A model generated the notes under the pieces. The model was not told the origin of the DNA. It searched no databases and saw only the letters and a list, made by a program, of their open reading frames with translations. From assembly GCA_937901695.1 (NCBI GenBank), contig CALDJN010000028.1:1-12673 (forward strand): a DNA stretch of 12,673 bases. The letters are read 5' to 3'. A program made the position numbers and the translations under genes. The stretch comes from an uncultured Anaerocolumna sp. (lineage in GTDB: Bacteria > Bacillota > Clostridia > Lachnospirales > Lachnospiraceae). Below are positions 1-6,014 of the stretch, piece after piece. Positions within the stretch are counted from its first letter, which is position 1. Each line of letters opens with the position of its first letter.

Positions 1-85
1 TTGTTAAAGTATTTGAAACTAGATAATTCATTTGTATGTCTTTTCTTCTCGATTCTCCAAGAGTATTTGTTAAAGTAACATGATT

Positions 86-439
86 TTACTTTAGCATATT
101 CCATTCTGTTTCCTTAAAACCCACTAAGATTACATCTTCTCTTACTAAAATAGGTCTTTTAACAAGCATACCATCGGATGCCAGAAGTTTAATCTGTTCA
201 TCCTCTGACATCAAGGCTAACCTATCCTTTAGATTTAACTCTTTGTATAAGTTACCGCTTGTATTAAAAAATTTCTTTATAGGTAAACCGCTTTGTGATA
301 TCCATTCCCTTAATTCGCTTTCTTTTGGATTGTTTTCTTTTATCGGTCTTTCTTCAAATGGAATATTGTTATTCTGCAGCCATTTTTTTGCTTTGATACA
401 TGTACTGCATTTTGAGTACCATATAAATTGTGCAATCAT
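86..439 (-). CDS. ArsC/Spx-family thioredoxin-fold protein
   Basis: This 117-residue protein has the full length and layout of the ArsC/Spx/MgsR/YffB family. An N-terminal strand leads to CSTC (C11, C14) followed by a lysine-rich helix. A KKFFNTSG segment lies near 55-62, and the family KRPIL motif is at 94-98, where R95 corresponds to the anion- or redox-site arginine. The CxxC pair is more like Spx/MgsR regulators and arsenate-reductase-like proteins than single-cysteine E. coli ArsC. It may be a glutaredoxin-like reductase or an RNA polymerase-binding regulator; sequence alone does not decide. The start is well supported: AGGAGG at 450-455 lies 10 bases before the ATG. It is a lone gene, separated by the repeat field from the next gene on its strand. 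No arsenic genes are nearby, so an arsenate role is not supported by context. Confidence 0.88.
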   Translation of the reverse strand: MIAQFIWYSKCSTCIKAKKWLQNNNIPFEERPIKENNPKESELREWISQSGLPIKKFFNTSGNLYKELNLKDRLALMSEDEQIKLLASDGMLVKRPILVREDVILVGFKETEWNMLK

Positions 440-462
440 GCTTTATTTTCCTCCTATATCTA

Positions 463-643
463 TTTTGGTCTATTTTTGTAAAACTGTCATTCTAAGCCTG
501 AAAGGCGAAACTATCATTCTGAACCTAAAAGGCGAAAATGTCATTCTGTGCCCAAAAGGCAAACTGTCATTTTGAGTCTAAAAGCAAATCTATCATCCTA
601 AGTCTAAAAACGAAAATGTCATTCTGAGCCTAAAAGGCGAAGA
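463..643. repeat. Six-copy 26-27 bp tandem array from the left end of the dispersed element
   Basis: Six units start at 485, 512, 539, 565, 591 and 617. Each begins TGTCATTCTGAG or a close variant and ends near AAAAGGCGAAAA. The first units are 27 bp and several later ones 26 bp. The array is preceded at 463-484 by a degenerate copy of the terminal sequence seen at 7112 and 9516 (GG-CTATT...GTAAAA). The last unit runs straight into the central hairpin. Units are head-to-tail with no unique spacers. Confidence 0.85.
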
Positions 644-705
644 ATCTCATTTTAAATTGAGATTCTTCGAGCATAATTCAGCTTTTCCGAATTTGCACTC
701 AGAAT
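617..705. repeat. Degenerate copy of the cloverleaf repeat
   Basis: ATTCTGAG (621-628) pairs with CTCAGAAT (698-705) as a closing stem. Inside it are a short GCCT/AGGC hairpin (628-638), a perfect 12-bp hairpin at 638-649 and 658-669 with an 8-nt loop, and a weakened third arm (AATTC 675-679 with GAATT 689-693). The order matches the complete copy at 7138-7245. Confidence 0.75.
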
Positions 706-738
706 TATAATGCTAAATAGCACCACAATGAATGAAAG

Positions 739-785
739 GGATTCTTCGCAAATTCAACTTCGTTGAATTTTTGCTCAGAATGACA
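739..785. repeat. Right half of another cloverleaf repeat copy
   Basis: GGATTCTTCG (right side of the central hairpin) is followed by a 9-bp hairpin, 750-758 with 762-770 around TTC, and then by the right closing strand CTCAGAATGACA at 774-785. No matching left half precedes it, so the copy is partial. It feeds directly into the 37-bp array. Confidence 0.75.
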
Positions 786-938
786 CGTTTTCATAGCATA
801 ACAAAACTTGCCCAGAATGACACGCTTTCACAGCATGACAAAACTTGCCCAGAATGACACGCTTTCGTAGCATAACAAAACTTGCCCAGAATGACACGGT
901 TTCATAGCAATATCAAAACTTACTCAGAATGACATGCC
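776..938. repeat. Four-copy 37-bp tandem array from the right end of the element
   Basis: Units start at 776, 813, 850 and 887, with a partial fifth at 925-938. Each begins CAGAATGACA, then a segment like CGCTTTCATAGCATAAC, then AAAACTTGCC. Three units are exactly 37 bp and the fourth 38 bp. CAGAATGACA is the right terminus of the dispersed repeat, so this array mirrors the left-end array at 485-643. It ends 14 bp before the stop codon of the gene at 952. Confidence 0.87.
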
Positions 939-951
939 TAACTTTAATCAA

Positions 952-2172
952 TTATTTTTTATCTATATCTAATATAGTTTGTAGCAGTACATTAGCTCCC
1001 TTAAAACAGTTTTCCAAAGGTGTAAACTCTTTTTCACAATGGCTATGTCCATTTTGGCTTGGAACAAATATCATAGTGGTTGGAATAATATCTGCAATAA
1101 ACTGTGCATCATGACCTGGTCCACTATACATTCTCATGGAAGAATATCCGTATTCATTTGTATTTTTTTCAACAAAATCTACAAATTCTTCGCAAAATGC
1201 AACTGTTTTACGAGACCATAATTCCTTGCAACTTACACTGCATCTATCAACTTCGTTAGGTACACTTTTAATTATTTCAACTACCTGATTTATTACTTTA
1301 GAATCTTGGTGTCTGGCATCTAAAGTAAACTTAACATAATCTGGAATAATTGTGTGGATATTAGGAGAAACATTCATTCGACCTGTTGTATAGACTAAGT
1401 TACTATCTAGTTTATCAAGTTCATCATGTAAATATCGTATTACATTAGCAGCTGCAAATAATGCATCTTTTCTATATTTCATAGGAGTGGTACCAGCATG
1501 ATCCGCTTGTCCAATAAAGGTAAACTCGTAATTTACCATTCCTACAACACCTTCTACAATACCAATATCCTTTTCTTCTGCCTCTAATACCGGACCTTGT
1601 TCCACATGCAACTCAACAAGTGCCATATAATCTTTCCTATTCAAACGGTTTTTAATGTCACCCATATAACCACTGGCTTCAAGTGCTTCTCCAAAGGTTG
1701 TTCCTTCCTTGTCTTTAGATTCCAGCATAAGTTTTTTATCAAACTTTCCAGCTATAACGCCAGATGACATCATAGCAGGGTCGAATCTGGCACCTTCTTC
1801 ATTGGTCCAAACAACTACTGTAATTGGATGACGGTGTGGAATTCTTTCTGCAACAATCGTTTCCGCTGCTTCAAGGGCAGTTAGTACTCCTAATATACCA
1901 TCGTAATTTCCACCTTGTACCACTGAATCCATATGGGAACCCATCATAATAGCAGGAAGATTTTCATCCCCTTTTAACGTAGCATAGATATTAGCCATAT
2001 CATCGGTTTTAATTTCCATACCAAGTGTTCTGCATCTTTTACAGAATTCATCTCTTGCCGCTAATGCAGCCGGAGATAAAGATAGCCTGGTAATTCCACC
2101 ATTGTCCAAAGCTCCAAATGTTGCAAAAGTATCTATTTTATCTTTCAATCTAAGTTCATCACAAGTTATCAT
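952..2172 (-). CDS. M20-family Zn amidohydrolase (N-carbamoyl-L-amino acid hydrolase / allantoate amidohydrolase type)
   Basis: This 406-residue cytosolic metalloenzyme, full length for the family, is predicted to hydrolyse a carbamoyl or ureido amide. Candidate substrates are N-carbamoyl amino acids, allantoate or ureidoglycine-type compounds. The visible binuclear metal ligands are H80 in GSHMDSV, D91 in GGNYDG (bridging), E126 in TNEEGARF, H189 in HVEQGP and H378 near SHCEKE. The dimerisation-domain signature HAGTTPM (225-231) and SGPGHDA (350-356) complete the carbamoylase pattern. The start is fixed by AAGGAG at 2181-2186, 8 bases before the ATG. It follows the Nudix gene on the same strand across a 231-bp repeat-filled gap. 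No hydantoinase or allantoinase is nearby, so the substrate cannot be assigned. Confidence 0.92.
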   Translation of the reverse strand: MITCDELRLKDKIDTFATFGALDNGGITRLSLSPAALAARDEFCKRCRTLGMEIKTDDMANIYATLKGDENLPAIMMGSHMDSVVQGGNYDGILGVLTALEAAETIVAERIPHRHPITVVVWTNEEGARFDPAMMSSGVIAGKFDKKLMLESKDKEGTTFGEALEASGYMGDIKNRLNRKDYMALVELHVEQGPVLEAEEKDIGIVEGVVGMVNYEFTFIGQADHAGTTPMKYRKDALFAAANVIRYLHDELDKLDSNLVYTTGRMNVSPNIHTIIPDYVKFTLDARHQDSKVINQVVEIIKSVPNEVDRCSVSCKELWSRKTVAFCEEFVDFVEKNTNEYGYSSMRMYSGPGHDAQFIADIIPTTMIFVPSQNGHSHCEKEFTPLENCFKGANVLLQTILDIDKK

Positions 2173-2193
2173 AGTACATTCTCCTTATCTATG

Positions 2194-2403
2194 TGTTCTC
2201 TATTAGCTATTTGTTCTCTATTAGCTATTTGTTCTTTATATCCATTTGTTTTCTTATCTGTTTGTCCCTTTATCCGTTTGTTCCCTTATCTATTTGCTCT
2301 CTATTATCCATTTGTTCTCTACATCCACTTACTCCCTACATCCATTTGTTCTCTACATCCACTTACTCCCTACATCCATTTGTTTCCTACACCTATTTGT
2401 CCT
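2194..2403. repeat. Degenerate 16-18 bp minisatellite, about 13 units
   Basis: The gap between the Nudix and M20 genes is almost wholly a tandem repeat of consensus TGTTCTCTACATCCATT. Units begin at about 2194, 2212, 2230, 2247, 2263, 2279, 2295, 2313, 2331, 2347, 2365, 2381 and 2398. A 34-bp pair of units (2313-2346) is repeated exactly at 2347-2380, which implies recent expansion. The strand is strongly biased: pyrimidine-rich on plus, purine-rich on the transcribed minus strand. The last unit runs into the Nudix stop codon (2404-2406). Confidence 0.88.
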
Positions 2404-3021
2404 CTATCTACATAAGTTATATTTATCAATCAGCTTCACCATTGATTTTACTATATGCGCTGTCATGCCCCAAATAGTATGATTCCCATATCGGTAAAAA
2501 TACACGTCGTAGATACCTTGTGCCCACGGATAATTCTCCCCTTCAGGTATCCATTCATATGGAAAATCCTCAGGCAATTGATTGATTAGCCGGCTTTCAA
2601 AACGAGTTGGCTGTTGATTAAGGAAAAATTCCAATGGTATCTTAATAATTTCATCCACTTCATCTGTACTAAATGTATTATTATACTCATTAATTACTCC
2701 TAAATAGGGATAAACCATTAAATTAAACGGGGAAATGAAAATATCTCCTGGTCCAACTACCTCAATCTGCTGCCTTAAGATAAGTAATTCTTCCATGGTT
2801 TCTCGCACAGCACATTTCTCCAATGACTCATCTGGTTCCAGTTTCCCGCCAGGAAAACAAATTTCACCTGGTTGGCGCCTCAATTGATTCGCCCTCTTCT
2901 CAAATAATAAAAAATTACCATCTGGGGTATCTATTAGAGGTACCAGAACTGCATATTTTCTGAACTGTTCTTCACCAATGATTCCCGGTTTTCGAATAAG
3001 AAACTTATCTTTATCCTTCAT
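2404..3021 (-). CDS. Nudix hydrolase, CoA pyrophosphatase-like
   Basis: This 205-residue protein has a complete Nudix box, G59-x5-E65-x7-R73-E74-x2-E77-E78, which binds Mg2+ for pyrophosphate cleavage. Just before it, LLFEKRANQLRRQPGE and FPGG match the upstream signature of CoA-type Nudix enzymes (NUDT7/8, YeaB-like). It therefore probably cleaves CoA or acyl-CoA to phosphopantetheine and 3',5'-ADP. One deviation is that the usual glycine after EEx is leucine (L80). The start was moved inward: an ATG at 3036 has no ribosome binding site, whereas ATG 3021 is preceded by AGGAG at 3027-3031. Its stop lies inside the last minisatellite unit, and it may be cotranscribed with the M20 gene downstream. 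Confidence 0.88.
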   Translation of the reverse strand: MKDKDKFLIRKPGIIGEEQFRKYAVLVPLIDTPDGNFLLFEKRANQLRRQPGEICFPGGKLEPDESLEKCAVRETMEELLILRQQIEVVGPGDIFISPFNLMVYPYLGVINEYNNTFSTDEVDEIIKIPLEFFLNQQPTRFESRLINQLPEDFPYEWIPEGENYPWAQGIYDVYFYRYGNHTIWGMTAHIVKSMVKLIDKYNLCR

Positions 3022-3103
3022 TCTTTCTCCTATCATTCCATTTGTATAACAGTTACCTTTAATATAGTATTATAATTTTAGCCCTTTTATATCTTTAATT
3101 CTT

Positions 3104-3162
3104 GATTTCCGTGTCAAAACCCTTCATTCAATAAACTATATTAGAGTTTTGACACGGAAATC
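3104..3162. repeat. Perfect 17-bp inverted repeat with 25-nt centre
   Basis: GATTTCCGTGTCAAAAC at 3104-3120 is perfectly complemented by 3146-3162. Each arm carries a TTGACA hexamer pointing outward, on plus at 3149-3154 and on minus at 3117-3112. The repeat could be a divergent operator/promoter pair or a hairpin. No good -10 box lies at 17-bp spacing on either side, so the promoter reading is weak. The rest of the 434-bp gap is described in the next two entries. Confidence 0.7.
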
Positions 3163-3279
3163 ATTCTTTAAAAATAATATTGCAATTACCAATTACATCC
3201 AATCCTTTTAGGTACATAAGCCATCTCCCTATAATATATTATTTTGTAATAATAACATTTATAATACAAAAAGACAATA

Positions 3280-3312
3280 CGTTGCAGTTCAGCCACTGGC
3301 TGAACTATAACG
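3280..3312. promoter_or_regulatory. Strong stem-loop upstream of the MATE gene
   Basis: GTTCAGCCA (3287-3295) and TGGCTGAAC (3297-3305) form a 9-bp perfect palindrome around one C. CGTT (3280-3283) and AACG (3309-3312) extend it across a small internal loop. It has no U-tract, so it is not an intrinsic terminator. It lies about 30 bp upstream of the candidate MATE promoter and may be an operator. Confidence 0.5.
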
Positions 3313-3341
3313 CAGCAAGGAATATTATTTTGCCGCTTTTA

Positions 3342-3370
3342 TTGACAAAAGATACTTACAATGGTACTCT
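3342..3370 (+). promoter_or_regulatory. Candidate promoter of the MATE gene
   Basis: TTGACA at 3342-3347 is followed after 17 bp by TACTCT at 3365-3370. A TGG directly before it gives an extended -10 (TGn). The -10 hexamer itself is poor, and a TATAAG at 3372 is too far away. Transcription would start near 3377, leaving a leader of about 80 nt. Confidence 0.4.
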
Positions 3371-3455
3371 GTATAAGGCTATAAACAAGAAATTTGTAAT
3401 ATTATACATTTGTTTATAAATATTAATTTAGGACATTCAAGGACTTAAGACAACT

Positions 3456-4838
3456 ATGAAAAAAGCAAATGATTTACGGAATGACTCTATCCGCTCTTTA
3501 GTAATTAAACTAGCAATTCCATCTATGATTGCGCAACTTGTAAACGTTCTTTACAGTATTATAGACCGTATGTACATAGGAAATATTCCAGATGTAGGTG
3601 ATATAGCTTTAGCAGGTGCAGGCGTATGCGGTCCCATTGTTACTCTGCTCTCCTCCTTTGCAACTTTAATTGGCCTAGGCGGCTCCATCGTAATGTCTAT
3701 GCGCTTAGGCGAAAAGAAAAAAAAGGAGGCAGAACAAATACTATCTAATAGTTTCTTGCTGCTTGTTATATTTTCTTTCTCATTAACCATAATATTTTTA
3801 TTGATTAAAGACTTTCTATTAATACAATTTGGTGCAAGCCAGATTACATTTCCTTATGCTAATACATATATGACTATTTACACACTTGGTACATTTTTTG
3901 CTTTACTAAGCATTGGGTTAAATTATTTTATTACCTGCCAAGGCTTTTCCTTAATCAGCATGACAACTGTATTAGTTGGAGCTGTCACCAATATTATATT
4001 AGATTATGTATTTATCTTCGTGTTTCATACGGGCATTGCAGGAGCTGCCTGGGCAACCGTTATAGCGCAAATGCTCTCCTGTACTTTTGCTGTTTGCTTC
4101 CTGTTTGGTAAACAGGTCCCAATTCGTATTACTTTTGGTAATTATTCTTTCTCCATTATGAAGAAAATTTTATACATCGGTCTATGCCCTTTCATCATTC
4201 TTGCAACGGATAGTCTGATTATCATAATTTTAAATGCGGTACTACAAAAATATGGTGGACCTGCAGAGGGGGACCTACTTATTTCATGTGCTACGATCGT
4301 TCAAAGCTATATGATGCTAATAACCGGCCCAATGATTGGTATTACCGGAGGGACACAAACAATAATCAGCTATAACTATGGTGCTGCCAATTCTGCAAGA
4401 GTAAAGCAGGCGGAGCGGCTTATTTTAGCCCTATGCCTTGTATTTACCAGCTGTATGTTCCTTGTGTCACGTTTCTTTCCAATATACTTTGTACGGATTT
4501 TTACAAGAGATCAAAGCCATATAAATTTATCTATCTGGGGAATTAAAACTTTTACCCTTGGAATAATTCCATTAAGCTTACAGTATGTTTTTGTAGATGG
4601 ATTAACCGCCCTAGGGCGTACGAAAACAGCTTTAGTTCTATCCATATTAAGAAAATCGACCTATGTTACTTTTACCCTTTTACTTCCTGTATTATTCACT
4701 GCAAAACATGCATTCTATGCAGAGCCAATGTCAGATATTATATGTTCTTGCATTACAAGCATTGTATTTTTACTTGTCTTTTCGAAACATTTAAAAGCTA
4801 GAGAGATAGCGGTAAAAGCTACCAAGCAGGTACCCTGA
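3456..4838 (+). CDS. MATE-family multidrug/Na+(H+) antiporter
   Basis: This 460-residue integral membrane protein has twelve hydrophobic segments in two similar halves, the standard MATE size and layout. The N-terminus, with LAIPSMIAQLVNVLYSIIDRMYIG at about 19-42 and ALAGAGVCGPI at about 51-61, is the family's first-helix signature. The second half opens with a similar segment near 228-250. It would export cationic drugs or metabolites in exchange for Na+ or H+. The ATG at 3456 has a modest AAGGA at 3439-3443, 12 bases upstream. It is monocistronic, with a promoter candidate at 3342 and a terminator at 4890. No dedicated regulator is adjacent. The substrate cannot be read from sequence. Confidence 0.93.
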   Translation: MKKANDLRNDSIRSLVIKLAIPSMIAQLVNVLYSIIDRMYIGNIPDVGDIALAGAGVCGPIVTLLSSFATLIGLGGSIVMSMRLGEKKKKEAEQILSNSFLLLVIFSFSLTIIFLLIKDFLLIQFGASQITFPYANTYMTIYTLGTFFALLSIGLNYFITCQGFSLISMTTVLVGAVTNIILDYVFIFVFHTGIAGAAWATVIAQMLSCTFAVCFLFGKQVPIRITFGNYSFSIMKKILYIGLCPFIILATDSLIIIILNAVLQKYGGPAEGDLLISCATIVQSYMMLITGPMIGITGGTQTIISYNYGAANSARVKQAERLILALCLVFTSCMFLVSRFFPIYFVRIFTRDQSHINLSIWGIKTFTLGIIPLSLQYVFVDGLTALGRTKTALVLSILRKSTYVTFTLLLPVLFTAKHAFYAEPMSDIICSCITSIVFLLVFSKHLKAREIAVKATKQVP

Positions 4839-4889
4839 ATGCTCCTATTTAAAAAGTGAAAACTGATTTGAAAAAGCCTATCACAAATA

Positions 4890-4921
4890 AGCCTGTTGCA
4901 TTTTAACAGGCTCAAATTTTT
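4890..4921 (+). terminator. Intrinsic terminator after the MATE gene
   Basis: AGCCTGTT (4890-4897) pairs with AACAGGCT (4905-4912) around a 7-nt loop, followed by CAAATTTTT. It lies 50 bp past the MATE stop. Its minus-strand downstream flank lacks an immediate T-run, so it mainly serves the plus strand. Confidence 0.8.
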
Positions 4922-4930
4922 CCTATTGGC

Positions 4931-5161
4931 TTATATTTCATATTTTTTATAATATCTTATTGTACTTCCGGTACATTTTTCATATTTTTGCTGAAGTTCT
5001 AAAAGATCCACATAATAATTACTGAGAATTTTACTGATATAGCAAACACTGGGCGAAGTATACTTTACTCTATACTTTATCATCCAATGCAGTATTTTTC
5101 GTAAGATTCGAAAAGTCCTCCATTTGTACTCCATTTGTGCGATTATCTTTCGTTCTTTCAC
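4931..5161 (-). CDS. Small basic protein with Spo0E-like two-helix pattern
   Basis: This protein has about 76 residues and is lysine/arginine/tyrosine-rich. The pattern suggests two antiparallel helices: FRILRKILHWMI, a YTSPSV turn, then CYISKILSNYYVDLLELQ. That order (I-x2-LR-x2-L, a turn with S-x-x-V, S-x2-L-x4-V) resembles Spo0E-like aspartyl-phosphate phosphatases, which dephosphorylate Spo0A~P to hold back sporulation. The family signature SQELD reads SKILS here, so the key aspartate is missing and activity may be lost or altered. The assignment is by eye. An ATG at 5182 lacks a ribosome binding site. AAAGGGGTGG at 5170-5179, 8 bases before a GTG, favours start 5161. It is divergent from the XRE regulator, separated by palindromes that could be that regulator's operators. 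Confidence 0.5.
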   Translation of the reverse strand: MKERKIIAQMEYKWRTFRILRKILHWMIKYRVKYTSPSVCYISKILSNYYVDLLELQQKYEKCTGSTIRYYKKYEI

Positions 5162-5222
5162 TTTAATATCCACCCCTTTCATATCACTCAGGGCATAACC
5201 TTTTTGGTTCCTCTCTCCCGTT

Positions 5223-5260
5223 TGCTATTACATAATAGCACCATTCTAGAATAAATGCTA
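5223..5260. promoter_or_regulatory. Stacked palindromes between the divergent Spo0E-like and XRE genes
   Basis: TGCTATTA (5223-5230) and TAATAGCA (5233-5240) form a perfect 8-bp dyad around CA. ATTCTAGAAT (5243-5252) is a perfect 10-bp palindrome. TAGCA (5236-5240) and TGCTA (5256-5260) form an outer dyad around it. On the minus strand the first palindrome contains TGCTATTAT, a possible extended -10 for the small gene. Binding by the XRE regulator is an inference. Confidence 0.5.
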
Positions 5261-5269
5261 CTAACAATA

Positions 5270-5298
5270 TCCACAGGCAAGCATTTTTTATCTATACT
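5270..5298 (+). promoter_or_regulatory. Candidate promoter of the XRE gene
   Basis: TCCACA (5270-5275, 4 of 6 matches to TTGACA) and TATACT (5293-5298, 5 of 6 to TATAAT) are 17 bp apart. The predicted start near 5305 gives a very short leader before the AGGTGG ribosome binding site at 5310. Confidence 0.45.
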
Positions 5299-5319
5299 TT
5301 ACTATGAATAGGTGGTGAA

Positions 5320-5751
5320 ATGATGAAAAATGAACTTTTAGCCAAAAGATTAAAAGAATTGAGAAAAGCGAATAACTATACCCAAGAATATGTTGCTTCC
5401 TACTTAAATATTGGGCGTCAGGCATACTCTCATTATGAGACAGGAAGAAATACGCCAAGTTCAGATACCCTTTATAATATTTCAGCCCTTTATAGTATAC
5501 CATATCACAGTTTAATTGAATTAATGATGACCAATGACCACCCTTTTTCCTATCAGACGTCCCCTGCCTATACTCCTGTAGTAAATGATGTATCTGAATT
5601 TTTAGAATATATAAACGATCCTAAGAATGAGAAGAAATTAAAGCTGCTTAGCGTAAAAGAAAAAGAATTGCTTTATTATTTTGATAAATTGACTGTAAAG
5701 GATCAGGAAGATATTCTTGATTTTATTAAAATAAAAGTAAAGAAGAAATGA
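5320..5751 (+). CDS. XRE-family helix-turn-helix transcriptional regulator
   Basis: This 143-residue DNA-binding protein has a Cro/C1-type HTH at about residues 8-62: LAKRLKELRKANNYTQ, then VASYLNIGRQAYSHYETGR, then TPSSDTLYNISALY. The YTQEYVA and S.YE.G motifs are the classical family positions. The C-terminal part (about 105-143, LSVKEKELLYYFDKL, DQEDILDFIKIK) is a charged helical segment often attached to clostridial XRE regulators and probably mediates dimerisation. AGGTGG at 5310-5315 is close to two consecutive ATG codons; 5320 and 5323 are equally possible. Likely targets are the stacked palindromes upstream, which would place the divergent small gene and itself under its control. No partner peptidase or toxin is adjacent, so nothing supports a toxin-antitoxin or phage role. 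Confidence 0.88.
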   Translation: MMKNELLAKRLKELRKANNYTQEYVASYLNIGRQAYSHYETGRNTPSSDTLYNISALYSIPYHSLIELMMTNDHPFSYQTSPAYTPVVNDVSEFLEYINDPKNEKKLKLLSVKEKELLYYFDKLTVKDQEDILDFIKIKVKKK

Positions 5752-5815
5752 TGTTTTCTGATTTCATATATCTAGCAATTAATAGCAAAACAGATGTAAT
5801 TTATGCTATTTTTTA

Positions 5816-5844
5816 TTGACACATTAAAAATCAAGTGATATAAT
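5816..5844 (+). promoter_or_regulatory. Perfect-consensus promoter of the 6015-7095 operon
   Basis: TTGACA (5816-5821), exactly 17 bp, then TATAAT (5839-5844), with TGA immediately before the -10 making an extended -10 box. This is the best promoter in the window. Such strength usually needs repression, and an operator overlaps the -10. Confidence 0.85.
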
Positions 5845-5860
5845 GAACACTGTTCATTAT
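5840..5860. promoter_or_regulatory. Perfect 21-bp operator overlapping the -10 box
   Basis: ATAATGAACA (5840-5849) is perfectly mirrored by TGTTCATTAT (5851-5860) around a single C. It covers the -10 and the predicted start site, the typical place and size for a TetR-family operator. Its core TGAACA-n-TGTTCA differs from the TAGACC-type operators in front of the TetR gene at 8519, so a regulator outside the window is more likely. Confidence 0.75.
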
Positions 5861-5968
5861 GAAAGATAGTAGTGAACGAATGCAATGTTTTAGTTTAGTA
5901 ATTCTACAATTCTTTGCTTTCAAAGGTAGATTCGATTGCTGGAATGCCCGCCTAAACAGCGGGTTTTT
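5851..5968 (+). ncRNA. Structured leader RNA with intrinsic terminator (putative attenuator)
   Basis: The leader would start near 5851. GCAAT (5882-5886) pairs with ATTGC (5935-5939), enclosing TCTAC (5903-5907)/GTAGA (5926-5930) and CTTTG (5912-5916)/CAAAG (5921-5925) with a CTTT loop. Then come CCCGC (5947-5951)/GCGGG (5959-5963) and TTTTT, an intrinsic terminator 46 bp before the first gene. GTTTAG (5893-5898) is complementary to CTAAAC in the terminator loop (5952-5957), allowing a pseudoknot. GTTTTAGT (5887-5894) is complementary to 5974-5981 just after the terminator. It matches no riboswitch class I recognise; ligand or protein control is inference. Confidence 0.45.
5947..5968 (+). terminator. 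Intrinsic terminator within the leader
   Basis: A GC-only 5-bp stem (CCCGC/GCGGG) with a 7-nt loop is followed at once by five T. It lies between the promoter at 5816 and the gene at 6015, so it can only act as an attenuator of that operon or end a short separate RNA. Confidence 0.7.
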
Positions 5969-5981
5969 ATAAAACTAAAAC

Positions 5982-5994
5982 TGAACATAGTTCA
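5982..5994. promoter_or_regulatory. Second, imperfect copy of the TGAAC operator
   Basis: TGAAC-ATA-GTTCA repeats the core of the operator at 5840-5860, with centres 138 bp apart. It lies directly upstream of the AAAGGAG ribosome binding site of the first gene. Two sites flanking a leader suggest roadblock or looping repression, by inference. Confidence 0.5.
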
Positions 5995-6014
5995 ATTATG
6001 AAAGGAGATTTTTT

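Noticed and set aside
86..439. Arsenic-resistance operon
   Set aside because: No arsR, arsB or acr3 gene is adjacent, and CxxC points to the broader Spx/MgsR-like group.
485..938. Possible CRISPR array in the 27-bp and 37-bp repeats
   Set aside because: Units are contiguous and diverge along their whole length; there are no unique spacers and no cas genes.
2191..2482. Three overlapping plus-strand ORFs with repetitive Leu/Ser/Tyr/Ile proteins
   Set aside because: They are translations of the minisatellite in all frames and run into the Nudix gene; the repeat explains them.
3180..3419. 79-codon plus-strand ORF upstream of the MATE gene
   Set aside because: It starts with TTG without a ribosome binding site and overlaps the hairpin and the candidate promoter; its composition is that of AT-rich intergenic DNA.
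5881..5968. tRNA-Gly-like 3' half (TTCGATT loop followed by TGCCCGC)
   Set aside because: The T-stem does not pair, and the acceptor complement GCGGG lies downstream rather than upstream; the structure is a terminator.
5851..6014. Known riboswitch or T-box leader
   Set aside because: No T-box GGTGGTACCGCG-like sequence, TPP, purine, SAM, c-di-GMP or fluoride motif could be recognised.
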